DNA of 64,000 nucleotides. It comes from Bog-375 sp049587755. Its GTDB lineage: Bacteria > Acidobacteriota > Terriglobia > Bryobacterales > Bryobacteraceae. The DNA lies in NCBI GenBank assembly GCA_049587755.1, contig JBAVEN010000020.1, forward strand, positions 1 to 64,000, read 5' to 3'. Below are positions 38,887 through 48,836 of the stretch, piece after piece; position 1 is the first letter of the stretch; each line of letters begins with the position of its first letter. A program made the translations under genes and the position numbers. The notes beneath the pieces are model-generated. The model saw only the letters and a program-made list of their open reading frames with translations. It was not told the origin of the DNA and made no database searches.

Positions 38887-40563
38887 ATGAAGCCCGCCTA
38901 TGATTTCGTCATTATCGGTTCCGGCTTTGGCGGTTCGGTCTCCGCATACCGTCTGACCGCGGAGCAGAGGCGCCTCGGCAGGCCTGCCTCGGTGTGCGTG
39001 ATGGAACGCGGCAAGCGTTACCTGCGCGGGCAATTCCCGCGCGATGTCGGCCGGCCCAAGGATTTTCTATTCCGAGACGAAGGCCGCGACGGCTGGCACG
39101 GCATCTTCGACTGGCGCAGCGGCGACAACATCAGTGTCCTATGCGGCAATGGCGTCGGCGGGGGCTCGCTGGTATATCTCGATGTGCAAGTAGATGCCTT
39201 CGCTTCCACCTTCGACATCGTCGGCCCGGAAGGCCGCAAGCGCTGGCCTTCCAGCGTGAACTGGCATGCCGAGATGCCGGGATACTACGCGCGCATGGAA
39301 GCCATGCTGCGACCCTCGCCGATTCCCGACCCGGCGCTCAAGACCATTGCTTTGCGCGAGGCCGCACACGGCGCCGGGATGCCGGAGCGCTTTAAGCTGG
39401 TCGACCTTGCCGTTTTCTGGGGCCGGCACGGCGGAGAGCGCGGCGTGGTGTTCCATGACCCCTACGAGCGCGACGGTCCTCCGCAAGGCGCCTGCCAGAT
39501 GTGCGGAGAGTGTTTTCTTGGCTGCAACACGCACTCCAAGAACACACTCGACCTCAACTATCTTTGGTTTGCGGAGCGTGCCGGCGCGGAGGTCTTTGCC
39601 CAACATCGTGTCACCCGCGTCGAACCGCGGCCGGGCGGCGGATATACGGTTTATTTCGACGACCTCGCGGCGCAATCGTCCGGCTCCGTGGCCGCCCGCA
39701 ACGTAGTGGTTTCGGCCGGCACCACCGGCAGCACGGAGCTGATGCTCAAGTGCAAGTACGGGTACCGCAACGGACGCAAGCGGTTCGCCCCAACCATGCC
39801 GCGGATCAGCGACATGCTGGGCCGCTACTTCTCCGGCAACGGCGATTTCGGCGCGGTGGCGTTCCAGTCGCGGCGCGTGACCGAGCCCGGCGTCGGCCCC
39901 ACCATCACCGCCGCTGTCGATTGCCGCGACCTCCTGGACGGGCACGGATTCTACATCGAAGATGGCGGCATTCCCGAAATTCTGCGCGCCAACTTGCGGC
40001 TCTATCCGGGCGGACTTTCCACCGGCCAACGCGTGATGCACTGGCTGCGCGGCCTGGTCTCCAAGCGGACACCCGCCAGTCTCGCCGAGCAGGTCTTCGA
40101 TTTACTCGATCTCGAAGGCGTGCGCAACGCGCTGGTCTACCTCACGATGGGCATCGATGCCGCCGATGGCGTCATGTCCATCGATCAGGAGGGCCGGTTG
40201 CAGATCCATTGGGAACATACCCAGAGCATGCGCTACCTACGCGAGGTGGAGGGAACTTTGCGCGCCATCTCGGAGACGCCCGTCCCCGGCAGCAACGGCC
40301 CCGGTATCGCCGCCAACCTGATGCTCAACCCGGCGTGGAGTTTCAACAAACATCTGCTCACCTTGCACCCTCTGGGCGGTTGCCCCATGGGCGACGACGA
40401 AACCATGGGCGTGGTGAGCCCGGCCGGCGAGGTCTTCAACTACCCGGGCTTGTATATCACCGACGGATCCATCATCCCCACGGCCCTCGGGCCGAATCCG
40501 TCCAAGACCATTGGCGCGGTTTCGGAGCGCGTCGGCGACCACATTATCGCCAAAGGAATCTGA
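38887..40563 (+). CDS. GMC family oxidoreductase (ChoD-like)
   Basis: 558 aa. FAD loop GSGFGGS at 11-17; a C203-x2-C206-x2-C209-x3-C213 motif (CQMCGECFLGC) followed by NTHSKNTLDLNYL; GNGVGGGSLVYLDV near 88-101; and the C-terminal LHPLGGCPMGDDETMGVVS with LGPNPSKTIGAVSER. It parallels the N-terminal half of the fusion at 29229, so the locus has two sterol-oxidase-like enzymes. It starts 9 bases after the upstream gene. No signal peptide is visible; a folded Tat-independent or cytosolic location is likely. Confidence 0.87.
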   Translation: MKPAYDFVIIGSGFGGSVSAYRLTAEQRRLGRPASVCVMERGKRYLRGQFPRDVGRPKDFLFRDEGRDGWHGIFDWRSGDNISVLCGNGVGGGSLVYLDVQVDAFASTFDIVGPEGRKRWPSSVNWHAEMPGYYARMEAMLRPSPIPDPALKTIALREAAHGAGMPERFKLVDLAVFWGRHGGERGVVFHDPYERDGPPQGACQMCGECFLGCNTHSKNTLDLNYLWFAERAGAEVFAQHRVTRVEPRPGGGYTVYFDDLAAQSSGSVAARNVVVSAGTTGSTELMLKCKYGYRNGRKRFAPTMPRISDMLGRYFSGNGDFGAVAFQSRRVTEPGVGPTITAAVDCRDLLDGHGFYIEDGGIPEILRANLRLYPGGLSTGQRVMHWLRGLVSKRTPASLAEQVFDLLDLEGVRNALVYLTMGIDAADGVMSIDQEGRLQIHWEHTQSMRYLREVEGTLRAISETPVPGSNGPGIAANLMLNPAWSFNKHLLTLHPLGGCPMGDDETMGVVSPAGEVFNYPGLYITDGSIIPTALGPNPSKTIGAVSERVGDHIIAKGI

Positions 40564-40566
40564 TTT

Positions 40567-43500
40567 ATGCTCCGAAAGGCACTCGATTGGATCCGCCAAC
40601 ACCCGGTCAGATGCGCTGTCTATGCGCTCGTCGTAGCCGGCGCGGTGTGGACTGGGGTGACGGCGCGCGGCATCCTGCGAGGCGAGCGGAACGCGCTTCT
40701 CACGCGAGCCGCGCGGGCGCCGCTGCTGCGCGATTGGGTGGATCGCGAGTTTCATATTCGCTACTCGGTCGACGCCGTGGCGCTGGCCCCGCAATGCGGC
40801 TTCCAGATCGATGTTCGCGGGGTGAGTGTCGAAGTGGCCGGCGTCGCTTCAGGCAGTCTCGACGAAGCGAAGGTCTGCGTGTCGGGCAGCGGGGAACTCC
40901 GTGGTATCCGCATTGGCAACAAGATGGTCGCGCTCCAAGCGGCGCAGTTCGATTGGCCCAAATTCATCTCGGGTTCGGGGCTCTCCTGGAGCGATCGGGA
41001 TGGCGAGATTGGGTCGGCCACTGCATTTTCCGCCTCGCTCAACGATATTTCGGGTTCAGTGCGGAACCTCCGCCTGCTCACCATCGCAAGTGTTGATTCC
41101 GCGTCCGCTGCGCTTGAGCCACTGGCCGGCTCGGCCATCACTGTCAAGAGCGCCGCCGCCGGCGGCATCAAGCTGGATGTCGATCCCGCAAGCATCGCGC
41201 TGGCGCCGGTTCGTTTGCAGGCTGCTGCCAGCGCTCTGCAAACCATGGGCGCCGCGGCGCTGCCGCTTCCGGCGCAGTGGAGCGCTACCGCGCGTAGGCT
41301 GCTGGTCGGGTTCCTGATTGGTACGGCGATCTTCCTGTTCGCTCTGAAGGTTCTGGTGACGCGCGCACCGGCCTCCATCGCCTCGCGCATCGGCGCGATT
41401 CTCGCACCTTTCGCGGCGTTCCCCTTGCTTGCGCTCACCGATTCCCGGCTGGCTATCGTGATTGCGGCGTCGGTAATCGCCATCGCTCTTTGGGCCTTGG
41501 CTTACCGTCATGCCGAGTATTGGCACCAGCGTTGGGAACCGGCCGCAGTCGATGTTCCCGCCGTGCTGCTCGCGCTGCTCCTGCTTGTGCTAAGGAACTG
41601 GCCGGTGATTGCCACACCGCAGTTACCGGTCATTAATCAGGTCAATGTGGCGCAGGTGGATGTCAGCAACATCACCGCTACCGTTCATCAACCCGCTTGC
41701 GGCGCTTCCGGCGCGGTTCACATCGCGGTACCTCAAGCCGGGGTCACTAATCTCCGTGTCGGGTTGAACGGATCGGCCCTGGAGAGCATCGACATCCAAC
41801 GGGCTACCGCTAACGGTACCGTGCAGACCGGAGCGCTGGCCGACCTGCAACGCATCCGGTTCCTACCGCCGGCGTGGCAGAAGACGCCGCCCCTCGCCTT
41901 CTGTGCTGCCGTCACGCTGCGCAACAGCGGGCCCTCGGATCTGCCGGATGCCGCGTGTCCGAGCGGCGTGAAGGCTCCCGCTGTAATCGCCCGCGCCGCC
42001 GTGGACTATACGGGCCAAGAAGCGCGCTTCGCCGCCGACTGGGATGGCGCGCCCGCTCCGGTCGCCGTGGCCGGCTCGGCTAATCTCGAAGGCGCGAAGG
42101 TGGACGATTTGCACACCAAGCCCGGTGCACCGGTGCACATTGGCAGAGCATCCGCGCGCGTCGCATGGGAGAAATGGATCACCGCCAACGCGCAAATCGA
42201 AGGCATAGAAGCAAGCGGCGTCAGCGTTGCCCGGATTGTGTTGACCGCGCGCACTCCAATGCCGTGCGCTACGGGCTCCACCAGCGTGACCGCCGACCTC
42301 GGCAAGACTCGATACTCGTTTGGCGGCAACACTGTCCAACTCGATGGCGCGACCTTAGCTTTCGCTCGCCCCAATTCCAGCAGCTTTTCAGCCAGAGCGC
42401 AAACCGCGCGGCTGAGCTTGAGCGGCCCGATTGAAGCCAGCATCCCCGAATCCGACTTCCGGCTTGAAGGAGCTACTTCGCATGAATCGATTCCGCGGAT
42501 TCTGACCGCACAAGCCGCGTTCGATGCCGCTAGCATTGGCTTCTCCACCCCTATTCGTCTCACCGCCAATCTATGGAACGGCCAATGGCAGTTGCCGCAT
42601 CAGTCTCTTACCCTCCGCCAGCAGATCACTTCGCGGATTCCTCCGGCGATCGCACTGGAATTGCAGGCGTCCGGCGGAGTCGTATCTCTGGCGAGTCCGC
42701 TCGAAGCCAGCGCGCGTGCGCAGGTGCGCATTCCCCAGCTCATTCCGGATACCGGCCCCACCAGTATCGAGCTCAACGATTTGCGCGTCGATGGCGCCTG
42801 GGACGCCGCAACTGGTCTCACGCCGGCCCATGTTTCGACCGGCTGGAACATCGCGACGCTTACCGGCTTTCCCAGCGGTTTCCAACTCAACGAGGTCTCG
42901 ACCCTTCAGTTGTCGACGCATGGCGAAGCACTCGAAGCGCCGAAGTTCGAAGTCCCGCAAGTCGCGATTCCCTCAATTCCGCACGAAATCCGCTTCCGCC
43001 TGCAAGGAACGCCGCAAACCATCACCATCGCCATCGACGGCGGTGAACAATTCACGCTAGACAACATCGAGACGGGTAACCTCACGGCCTCTCTGCCCGA
43101 GTTCAAGCTCGCCTCGCTCGACGTGGACACCAGCGCGCAAGTGAAACGCGGTCACGCGCTTTTCCCATTCTCAGGCCACACCCATCTCACCGATGCGTCC
43201 GTCGACACCGTGCTCCGAGCGCCGCTCGGCGCAGAGCTTTCGCTCGAGCCGCAAGCGCTGCATTTCACTCTCAACCAGCCTCTCGACACCGAAAAGCTAC
43301 TCAATGAAGTCGGCCTCTCGCTGAATGGCATTCAGCCGCAAGCCACGCTTACGGATCTCCAGGCCAACGCACGCTTCGCCGGCCAGAAACTGGCTGGACT
43401 GGATGCGGCCGGCACTATTGCCGCCGGTCCGCTCGCCGTCGGCGACCAGTTCGGGGTTTCGCAGCAGGCTCCCACGATGTTTCATGTCTCCGCGCCGCAA

Positions 43501-44742
43501 CTTCCCAAAGTCACTGTGTCCGCCGCCGCGCCCGGAGTCGCGGTTACCTTGAACGGCGGCAAGCTACGGGCTTCCGTGGGGGCCAGTGTCTCCCTGAACC
43601 TGACGCTCGCTGATTCGCCATCGTCGCCGCTTTTCATGCAGCTCCGCGATGCCGCCACTGGCTTGGGCGATCATGTCCAAAAGGCCGTGCAGGTTTTTAG
43701 AGCGGAAAACACTTCCGCCTTCCCGCTCCGTTGGGATGTTGAAGTCACCAGTGGAAGCCCTGCCTTTTCGCTCACTCCCGATCGCATCGCGATAAACATG
43801 AACACGTTGCTTCATCGCGTCGATATTGGGCAGGAGACTATCGATGGCTCGGTGGATCTCCACGCCGTCGCATGCTCCGCCGAGGACCATCTGCTGTTGG
43901 ACGTGAACGCGCCAACCGACATCGGCGCCTTCGGCCGCCGCTGGCAGCTCAACACGCCCATCGTGATCGCACTGCGAAAGGACCTGCTGCCGGGAACTAG
44001 CGGCGAACTTTTCGATAGCGCGTTCTACAGCCGCATTGGCTGCATCGCGAAGCCTGGCGCCGACCCGTTGCGTCTTGCGGTCGGTTACGGAGACTCTCTC
44101 CAGGTTCACGCCGCGTTCCAGCAGCCGTTCACTTCGGGAAGGATCGGCGCCCTGGCGCAAGCAGCCATCCGCTGGCAGCCTGGCGCAGCCAGCATCGACA
44201 GTTTCGGCACTTTCACTTTCCGAGGCCTCGAAGCCGGGACCATCGCTTTTCCATCTCCCTACTTAGAAGATCGCCTGGATGGCGACGTTCGCTTTAGCAC
44301 AAGGGGGTTTCTCGCGGACCGCCTGCTGGCGCCGCAGTTGCTCGCCGACGCTTCCCGCGTGCGCCAGTTAGACGGGGTTGATCTCTCGCTGCAGGTCCGC
44401 AGCGCCGCTGATGGCGCTCACCTGCCAGGCATTCTGCAGGCGGCCAGCGGCATCACTTTGAAGCCTGCTAATCAATTCGTGCAGCTTCTGACCAGCGGCC
44501 TCGACCTCACACTTCCGCCGCGCGCCTTGCAGTACCAACATATGGCGCTCGATTTTCGGGTCCAACAGGGCCAGGTACAGACAGAGCCTGTGCTGCTGAC
44601 TCTCAATGGCGTTCAGGTATTCGGCATCGCAGGCTTCACGCTGGACTCCAAAGTGCGCATTTTGTGGGGCGGTCATGGCCAGGAGCCTGCTCCGCGGCTG
44701 CGCGATCTTATTTATACCGTTCAAAGAGTGATGGAGCGCTAA
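40567..44742 (+). CDS. Very large AsmA-like membrane/periplasmic protein, 1391 aa
   Basis: An N-terminal helix at about 16-34 is followed by ~200 residues of periplasmic-type sequence. A block of three to four membrane helices at about 245-350 comes next, then ~1000 residues of beta-rich repeats (many short strands, few charges). The C-terminal 150 residues (TRGFLADRLLAPQLLA...LDFRVQQGQVQTEPVLLTLNG) resemble the AsmA_2-type tail. AsmA/TamB/YhdP-like proteins are long grooves that move lipids between membranes. The internal helix block is unusual for them. AAAGGA precedes the ATG, 3 bases after the GMC stop. Confidence 0.6.
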   Translation: MLRKALDWIRQHPVRCAVYALVVAGAVWTGVTARGILRGERNALLTRAARAPLLRDWVDREFHIRYSVDAVALAPQCGFQIDVRGVSVEVAGVASGSLDEAKVCVSGSGELRGIRIGNKMVALQAAQFDWPKFISGSGLSWSDRDGEIGSATAFSASLNDISGSVRNLRLLTIASVDSASAALEPLAGSAITVKSAAAGGIKLDVDPASIALAPVRLQAAASALQTMGAAALPLPAQWSATARRLLVGFLIGTAIFLFALKVLVTRAPASIASRIGAILAPFAAFPLLALTDSRLAIVIAASVIAIALWALAYRHAEYWHQRWEPAAVDVPAVLLALLLLVLRNWPVIATPQLPVINQVNVAQVDVSNITATVHQPACGASGAVHIAVPQAGVTNLRVGLNGSALESIDIQRATANGTVQTGALADLQRIRFLPPAWQKTPPLAFCAAVTLRNSGPSDLPDAACPSGVKAPAVIARAAVDYTGQEARFAADWDGAPAPVAVAGSANLEGAKVDDLHTKPGAPVHIGRASARVAWEKWITANAQIEGIEASGVSVARIVLTARTPMPCATGSTSVTADLGKTRYSFGGNTVQLDGATLAFARPNSSSFSARAQTARLSLSGPIEASIPESDFRLEGATSHESIPRILTAQAAFDAASIGFSTPIRLTANLWNGQWQLPHQSLTLRQQITSRIPPAIALELQASGGVVSLASPLEASARAQVRIPQLIPDTGPTSIELNDLRVDGAWDAATGLTPAHVSTGWNIATLTGFPSGFQLNEVSTLQLSTHGEALEAPKFEVPQVAIPSIPHEIRFRLQGTPQTITIAIDGGEQFTLDNIETGNLTASLPEFKLASLDVDTSAQVKRGHALFPFSGHTHLTDASVDTVLRAPLGAELSLEPQALHFTLNQPLDTEKLLNEVGLSLNGIQPQATLTDLQANARFAGQKLAGLDAAGTIAAGPLAVGDQFGVSQQAPTMFHVSAPQLPKVTVSAAAPGVAVTLNGGKLRASVGASVSLNLTLADSPSSPLFMQLRDAATGLGDHVQKAVQVFRAENTSAFPLRWDVEVTSGSPAFSLTPDRIAINMNTLLHRVDIGQETIDGSVDLHAVACSAEDHLLLDVNAPTDIGAFGRRWQLNTPIVIALRKDLLPGTSGELFDSAFYSRIGCIAKPGADPLRLAVGYGDSLQVHAAFQQPFTSGRIGALAQAAIRWQPGAASIDSFGTFTFRGLEAGTIAFPSPYLEDRLDGDVRFSTRGFLADRLLAPQLLADASRVRQLDGVDLSLQVRSAADGAHLPGILQAASGITLKPANQFVQLLTSGLDLTLPPRALQYQHMALDFRVQQGQVQTEPVLLTLNGVQVFGIAGFTLDSKVRILWGGHGQEPAPRLRDLIYTVQRVMER

Positions 44743-44746
44743 TTCT

Positions 44747-45103
44747 ATGTCGAGATACTCACTGATAGTCATGATGTTACTGGCCATCGCGCTCCCCGCG
44801 TGCAAGAAGAACCCCAAACTGGGAACAGTGGCTGTCGACGTATATATCCACCCCGAGTCTTCGAGCTCGGATGATGTCATGCTACAGACCGCGATTCGCA
44901 CTAAGCTCGATGCCGACACTTTGACCGCCGGGAAAGTGCAGATCCGTGTCGCCGGCCTGCTGGCTGTGTTGACCGGCGACGTGTCTAAGAGAGAGGCTTC
45001 GGAGAGAGCGGAAGAGATCGCGCGCAATACCAAGGTGACCGTCGACAACAACCCTCCAATCGTCGCCGAAAACGTGAAGAACTTGATCAAGGTAGGGAAC
45101 TGA
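44747..45103 (+). CDS. BON-domain lipoprotein
   Basis: 118 aa. The signal sequence ends in LAIALPAC (Cys19 as lipidation site; Pro at -2 is atypical). Residues ~50-115 form a BON domain, with D..L...I...L and the VRVAGLLAVLTGDV strand followed by ERAEEIARNTKV. BON domains bind membranes or lipids. Coming directly after the AsmA-like gene, it may be an envelope partner. Confidence 0.72.
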   Translation: MSRYSLIVMMLLAIALPACKKNPKLGTVAVDVYIHPESSSSDDVMLQTAIRTKLDADTLTAGKVQIRVAGLLAVLTGDVSKREASERAEEIARNTKVTVDNNPPIVAENVKNLIKVGN

Positions 45104-45104
45104 G

Positions 45105-45998
45105 ATGGGTGGTAACATTGTTCTTAAGGACCGCAATGCAACCAGGCAAGCTGATGCGCGCCCCAGCTTCGCCTTTTGGTACGTATTCGCGAGCAACGGC
45201 TCTGACGGATTCCTGCTGGATCTCATTCGGCGGCCCGGCGAGTCACTGGCGCGAATGGTGACTTACAAGCAAGGCCATCCTCCGCGTCTCGTGCGCCACG
45301 GCTTCCCATCCGCCGGACTAAACGGCGTTCCGGGCACTTTGGGCGTGAACCTCGGCGGCATCGCTCTCGACGCTCTGGGCTGCCGCAGCACTTTGCCCGG
45401 TATGAACCTCGACGCCCGCTTCGCGCTGAGCGGCCCCAGCGTGCGATTCGCGCCCAGGTTCGTTACCTGGTGGTTCGACAGTGTTCCCGATTTTTGCTCC
45501 CGCTATGGCGTCATCGAGCGGGCCACCTGCGACGGAGCCGTATATGAGAATGCTCCGGTCACCTGTTCCACTTATTCATTGGACTCGCTCGCCCGCGCCC
45601 GCTGGGTGCTGATCTCAGCGCCGCGGTTCGCGGGCACCGACCTGGCTCTCGAAATCAGCGCTGCGCGCCTGTTGGGCCGGTGGATGCCTGCCGCGCGGGT
45701 CTTCCATGCAGGGCGCGAATATCACTTGAACTCTGCACTCGACAGCCTCTTGCGTCTGCGCATCGGCCGCGCCGATGACGTGGGATCAGGGGAACGCGTT
45801 TTCACGGCGTCCATCCGCGCGCGGGGCCTGCACCTGGACGTGGAGGCGCGCGGGCCCATCGATCAATTCGCACGCCTGGATGCCGAGGGCGAGACGGAAA
45901 TTCATACCACCCTGTTTGGCACTTGCCGGGCAACTGTTGTTTCCGCAGGCGAGACCTTCGTGGCGGAACGGAACTGCCTGCTCGAGGTGAAAAATTGA
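45105..45998 (+). CDS. Conserved hypothetical, possible lipocalin-like partner
   Basis: 297 aa, no signal peptide. Beta-rich with Trp-containing strands; the C-terminal ETEIHTTLFGTCRATVVSAG pattern and closing ERNCLLEVKN resemble the last strands of CrtC/AttH-like lipocalin duplications, as does the protein at 37633. It starts one base after the BON gene stops. Function unknown; isoprenoid binding is a guess from the fold pattern. Confidence 0.5.
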   Translation: MGGNIVLKDRNATRQADARPSFAFWYVFASNGSDGFLLDLIRRPGESLARMVTYKQGHPPRLVRHGFPSAGLNGVPGTLGVNLGGIALDALGCRSTLPGMNLDARFALSGPSVRFAPRFVTWWFDSVPDFCSRYGVIERATCDGAVYENAPVTCSTYSLDSLARARWVLISAPRFAGTDLALEISAARLLGRWMPAARVFHAGREYHLNSALDSLLRLRIGRADDVGSGERVFTASIRARGLHLDVEARGPIDQFARLDAEGETEIHTTLFGTCRATVVSAGETFVAERNCLLEVKN

Positions 45999-46026
45999 GC
46001 ACTGCAGCATGAAACCGGGAGAGGAT

Positions 46027-47373
46027 ATGGCGGATGACATAATCTTTCAGCCCTTGCACTTCAGAAACCTGACGGTGAAGAACCGCGTCTTTCGCTCCAA
46101 CATTTCCGGCCGCTTCGATAACTTCGACGGCTCCGGCAGCAACACGCGGCTCAACTGGGAAGAGAAATTCGCTCGCGGCGGCGTGGGCGCGATTCTCTCG
46201 TCGTTCGTCGCGGTATCCATTCGTGGCCGCATCATGCCTAACTACGCCACCATTGATGCCGACGACAAGATTCCCTTCTGGCGCGAGGTCGGCGAGCGCG
46301 TTCACGCACACGATTGCCGCTTCATCCTCCAACTCAGCCACTCCGGCCGCCAGCAGGATGTCCCTGGTGTCGAGAACCAGTTCCGCAAGCCCCTCAGCGC
46401 GACCGACCGCATCGAGACCTTCGATGGTTTCGTTCCCCAGATGATGACGCGCGAGGACATCCGGCAGACGGTTCGCGATTTCGGCCAGGGCGCTCGCCGC
46501 GCGCGCGAAGCTGGTCTTGACGGCGTCGAAACCCACAGCGCCAACGGCTACCTCTTTACTCAGTTCCTCAGTTCCGGCATCAACAATCGCAAAGACGAAT
46601 ACGGCGGTCCGCTGCAAAACCGCGCTCGCTTCCTGTTGGAGGCGATCGCCGAAATCCGCAAACAAGTGGGCGGCGATTTCCACGTCCAGGCGAAGATCAA
46701 CGGCAATGACTACGGAAACGCCGTCTTTCCGTGGGAAGGCAAAGGCAATACCGTCGAGGACACAATTCAGATCTGCCGCTGGCTGGAAGAGGCCGGCGTG
46801 GATGCCGTGCACATTTCCGGCGGTAGTTCTTTTCCGCATCCCTTCAACCCCCCCGGCGGATTCCCCATCGACTGGGCCCTGCGCACCTTCGATGTGATGC
46901 TTTCCAGCGGCGCGTTCACCTTCCAACGCTACCTGTTTTTCCGTTACCGGCCGCTGCGCCCGTTGTTCAACTTCTTCTGGAATCGCAACAAGCCCGATAT
47001 CGTCGAAGGTATCAACGCAGATGCCGCTCGCCAGATCAAGAGCCACCTCAAGATTCCGGTCCTCGTCACCGGCGGATTCCAAACCGCGTCCATCATCCGC
47101 CGTTATATCGAGGAGGGCTACTGCGACGCTGTCAGCATTGCGCGCGCGCTGGTTGCGAACAATGACCTGGTCAAGATCTTCGCATCAGGTAAGGACATTC
47201 CCGACCGCCCCTGCACACACTGCAATAAGTGCCTGGTCAACGCCATTAAGAATCCGCTGGGCTGTTACGAACTATCACGCTTCGATGGCGATTACGACCG
47301 CATGATCCAGGAGGTGATGAGTGTCTTCCATCCCTCGCCCTTCGATCCGGTAGCGACTCCGGGAGGAGACTAG
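46027..47373 (+). CDS. Old Yellow Enzyme family NADH:flavin oxidoreductase with Fe-S motif
   Basis: 448 aa from ATG 46027 (GGGAG 5 bases upstream; ATG 46009 is in frame). The TIM-barrel OYE signatures are LQLSHSGRQ, the paired residues in ETHSANGYLFTQFLS, GGPLQNRARFLLE and the phosphate-binding VTGGFQT. The C terminus adds CTHCNKC-x10-C (about 400-417), a [4Fe-4S]-type motif known from dienoyl-CoA reductase and trimethylamine dehydrogenase relatives, here lacking their flavodoxin-like domain. An ene-reductase role on an enone product of the GMC oxidases is plausible. Confidence 0.85.
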   Translation: MADDIIFQPLHFRNLTVKNRVFRSNISGRFDNFDGSGSNTRLNWEEKFARGGVGAILSSFVAVSIRGRIMPNYATIDADDKIPFWREVGERVHAHDCRFILQLSHSGRQQDVPGVENQFRKPLSATDRIETFDGFVPQMMTREDIRQTVRDFGQGARRAREAGLDGVETHSANGYLFTQFLSSGINNRKDEYGGPLQNRARFLLEAIAEIRKQVGGDFHVQAKINGNDYGNAVFPWEGKGNTVEDTIQICRWLEEAGVDAVHISGGSSFPHPFNPPGGFPIDWALRTFDVMLSSGAFTFQRYLFFRYRPLRPLFNFFWNRNKPDIVEGINADAARQIKSHLKIPVLVTGGFQTASIIRRYIEEGYCDAVSIARALVANNDLVKIFASGKDIPDRPCTHCNKCLVNAIKNPLGCYELSRFDGDYDRMIQEVMSVFHPSPFDPVATPGGD

Positions 47374-47375
47374 CC

Positions 47376-48827
47376 ATGGCCGAGCCACTTACACCTATCG
47401 AGCAAACCACCCGGAGCATGGCGGCGCGCGTCGTGACCGTTGTCATCATGGTGATCTACGTCCTCAGCCTCTTTCTTTACCGCCGCTTCAATCCGAACTT
47501 CCCCATAGTCTATACGCCCATCGAAGATCACTTCAAATATGGCTCCATCGGCAGTGAAGCGGCGAATGGAATCCCCTATTGGATCTGGAAAGTGCTGCCT
47601 GACATGTTTCCGGATAAGCTTTCCGGTAACGGCTATGCTTCCTTCGGATTCGTGTTCGAGCCGGGGCATGAAATTCCAATCGGACTGGCGAGAAGGCGTG
47701 TCCTCATCGACCGTCTCGGCATGAACTGCGCCATCTGCCACACCGGCACCGTCCGCGACACGCCCGATTCCACGCCGCGCATTTATCTTGGGATGCCCGC
47801 CAACACCTTCGACTTGCAGTCGTATCTCCGCTTTCTCATGGCCTGCGCGGCGGATGGCCGCTTTACCGCGGACAACGTTGTGCGGGCCATCAAAGCCAGG
47901 AAACACCTTGATCCGCTGGAGACCCTAGTGTATCAGCAGGCCGTCTACCAAACGCGCGAGGTTCTGTTGCAGCGTAACCTGCAGACCTCCTTCATGAGTT
48001 CGCGTCCCGATTGGGGGCCTGGGCGCGTCGACACCTTCAACCCCTACAAGACCGTGCAGTTCAACTTCCCCATGGATAACGACCACACCGTCGGCGCCAC
48101 CGACCTGCCTTCCATCTGGAACCAGAAGCCGCGCGTTGGAATGCAGCTTCACTGGGACGGTAATAACGATCTCCTGGAGGAGCGCGATAAGAGCGCCGCC
48201 CTCGGCGCCGGAGTCACTCCCGTCACCATCGACCTCAAATCCGTGCAGCGCGTCGAAGATTGGCTGCTCAACGGCCTTTACGCGCCTAAGTATCCCTACG
48301 CCATCGACGAGAACCTGGCCACTCTGGGCGCTCCCATCTATAAAAGTCATTGCGCCAGTTGTCATGATTTCGGATCTGCATATGTCGGCAAGGTTACGCC
48401 CATCGGCGAGATTGGCACCGACCGTGGCCGTCTCGATTCCTACACCTATCCATTCGCCTCCAACATGAACCTGCTTTACACCGGATATCCGTGGCGCTTC
48501 ACGCATTTCCGGAAGACCGATGGGTATGCCAACATGCCTCTCGATGGCGTCTGGCTGCGTGCACCGTATCTGCACAATGGCTCGGTCCCCACGCTGCGCG
48601 ACCTGCTGGAGGCGCCGGCGGCTCGTCCCAAGACGTTCTATCGCGGCTACGATGTGTACGACCGCAAGAAGGCCGGCTTCGTGTCCGACGTCGCCGCGGA
48701 AAAGGGCAAGAAGTACTTCCTATACGACACCGCCCTTCCGGGCAACGGTAACGGCGGGCATCTCTACGGCACACAGCTTTCGCCAGCGGAAAAAGACGCG
48801 CTGGTGGAGTACATGAAGAAACTCTAG
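47376..48827 (+). CDS. RoxA-like di-heme cytochrome c, single-anchor type
   Basis: 483 aa. One N-terminal helix (about 17-35) anchors or exports it. Haem sites CAICH (118-122) and CASCH (326-330). The core shares DHFKYGSIG, PYWIWKVLPDMFPDKL, IWNQKPRVGMQLHWDGNND and LRAPYLHNGSVPTLRDLL with the cytochrome at 32673, so they are paralogues. GGAGGAG gives a strong start, 2 bases after the OYE. The likely role is a periplasmic peroxidase or haem oxygenase, as in RoxA/MauG. Confidence 0.83.
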   Translation: MAEPLTPIEQTTRSMAARVVTVVIMVIYVLSLFLYRRFNPNFPIVYTPIEDHFKYGSIGSEAANGIPYWIWKVLPDMFPDKLSGNGYASFGFVFEPGHEIPIGLARRRVLIDRLGMNCAICHTGTVRDTPDSTPRIYLGMPANTFDLQSYLRFLMACAADGRFTADNVVRAIKARKHLDPLETLVYQQAVYQTREVLLQRNLQTSFMSSRPDWGPGRVDTFNPYKTVQFNFPMDNDHTVGATDLPSIWNQKPRVGMQLHWDGNNDLLEERDKSAALGAGVTPVTIDLKSVQRVEDWLLNGLYAPKYPYAIDENLATLGAPIYKSHCASCHDFGSAYVGKVTPIGEIGTDRGRLDSYTYPFASNMNLLYTGYPWRFTHFRKTDGYANMPLDGVWLRAPYLHNGSVPTLRDLLEAPAARPKTFYRGYDVYDRKKAGFVSDVAAEKGKKYFLYDTALPGNGNGGHLYGTQLSPAEKDALVEYMKKL

Positions 48828-48836
48828 GAGCCGACT

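Noticed and set aside
39501..41096. 531-codon plus-strand frame spanning the end of the GMC gene and start of the AsmA-like gene
   Set aside because: Out of frame with both real genes, Arg/Pro-rich, with no start signal.
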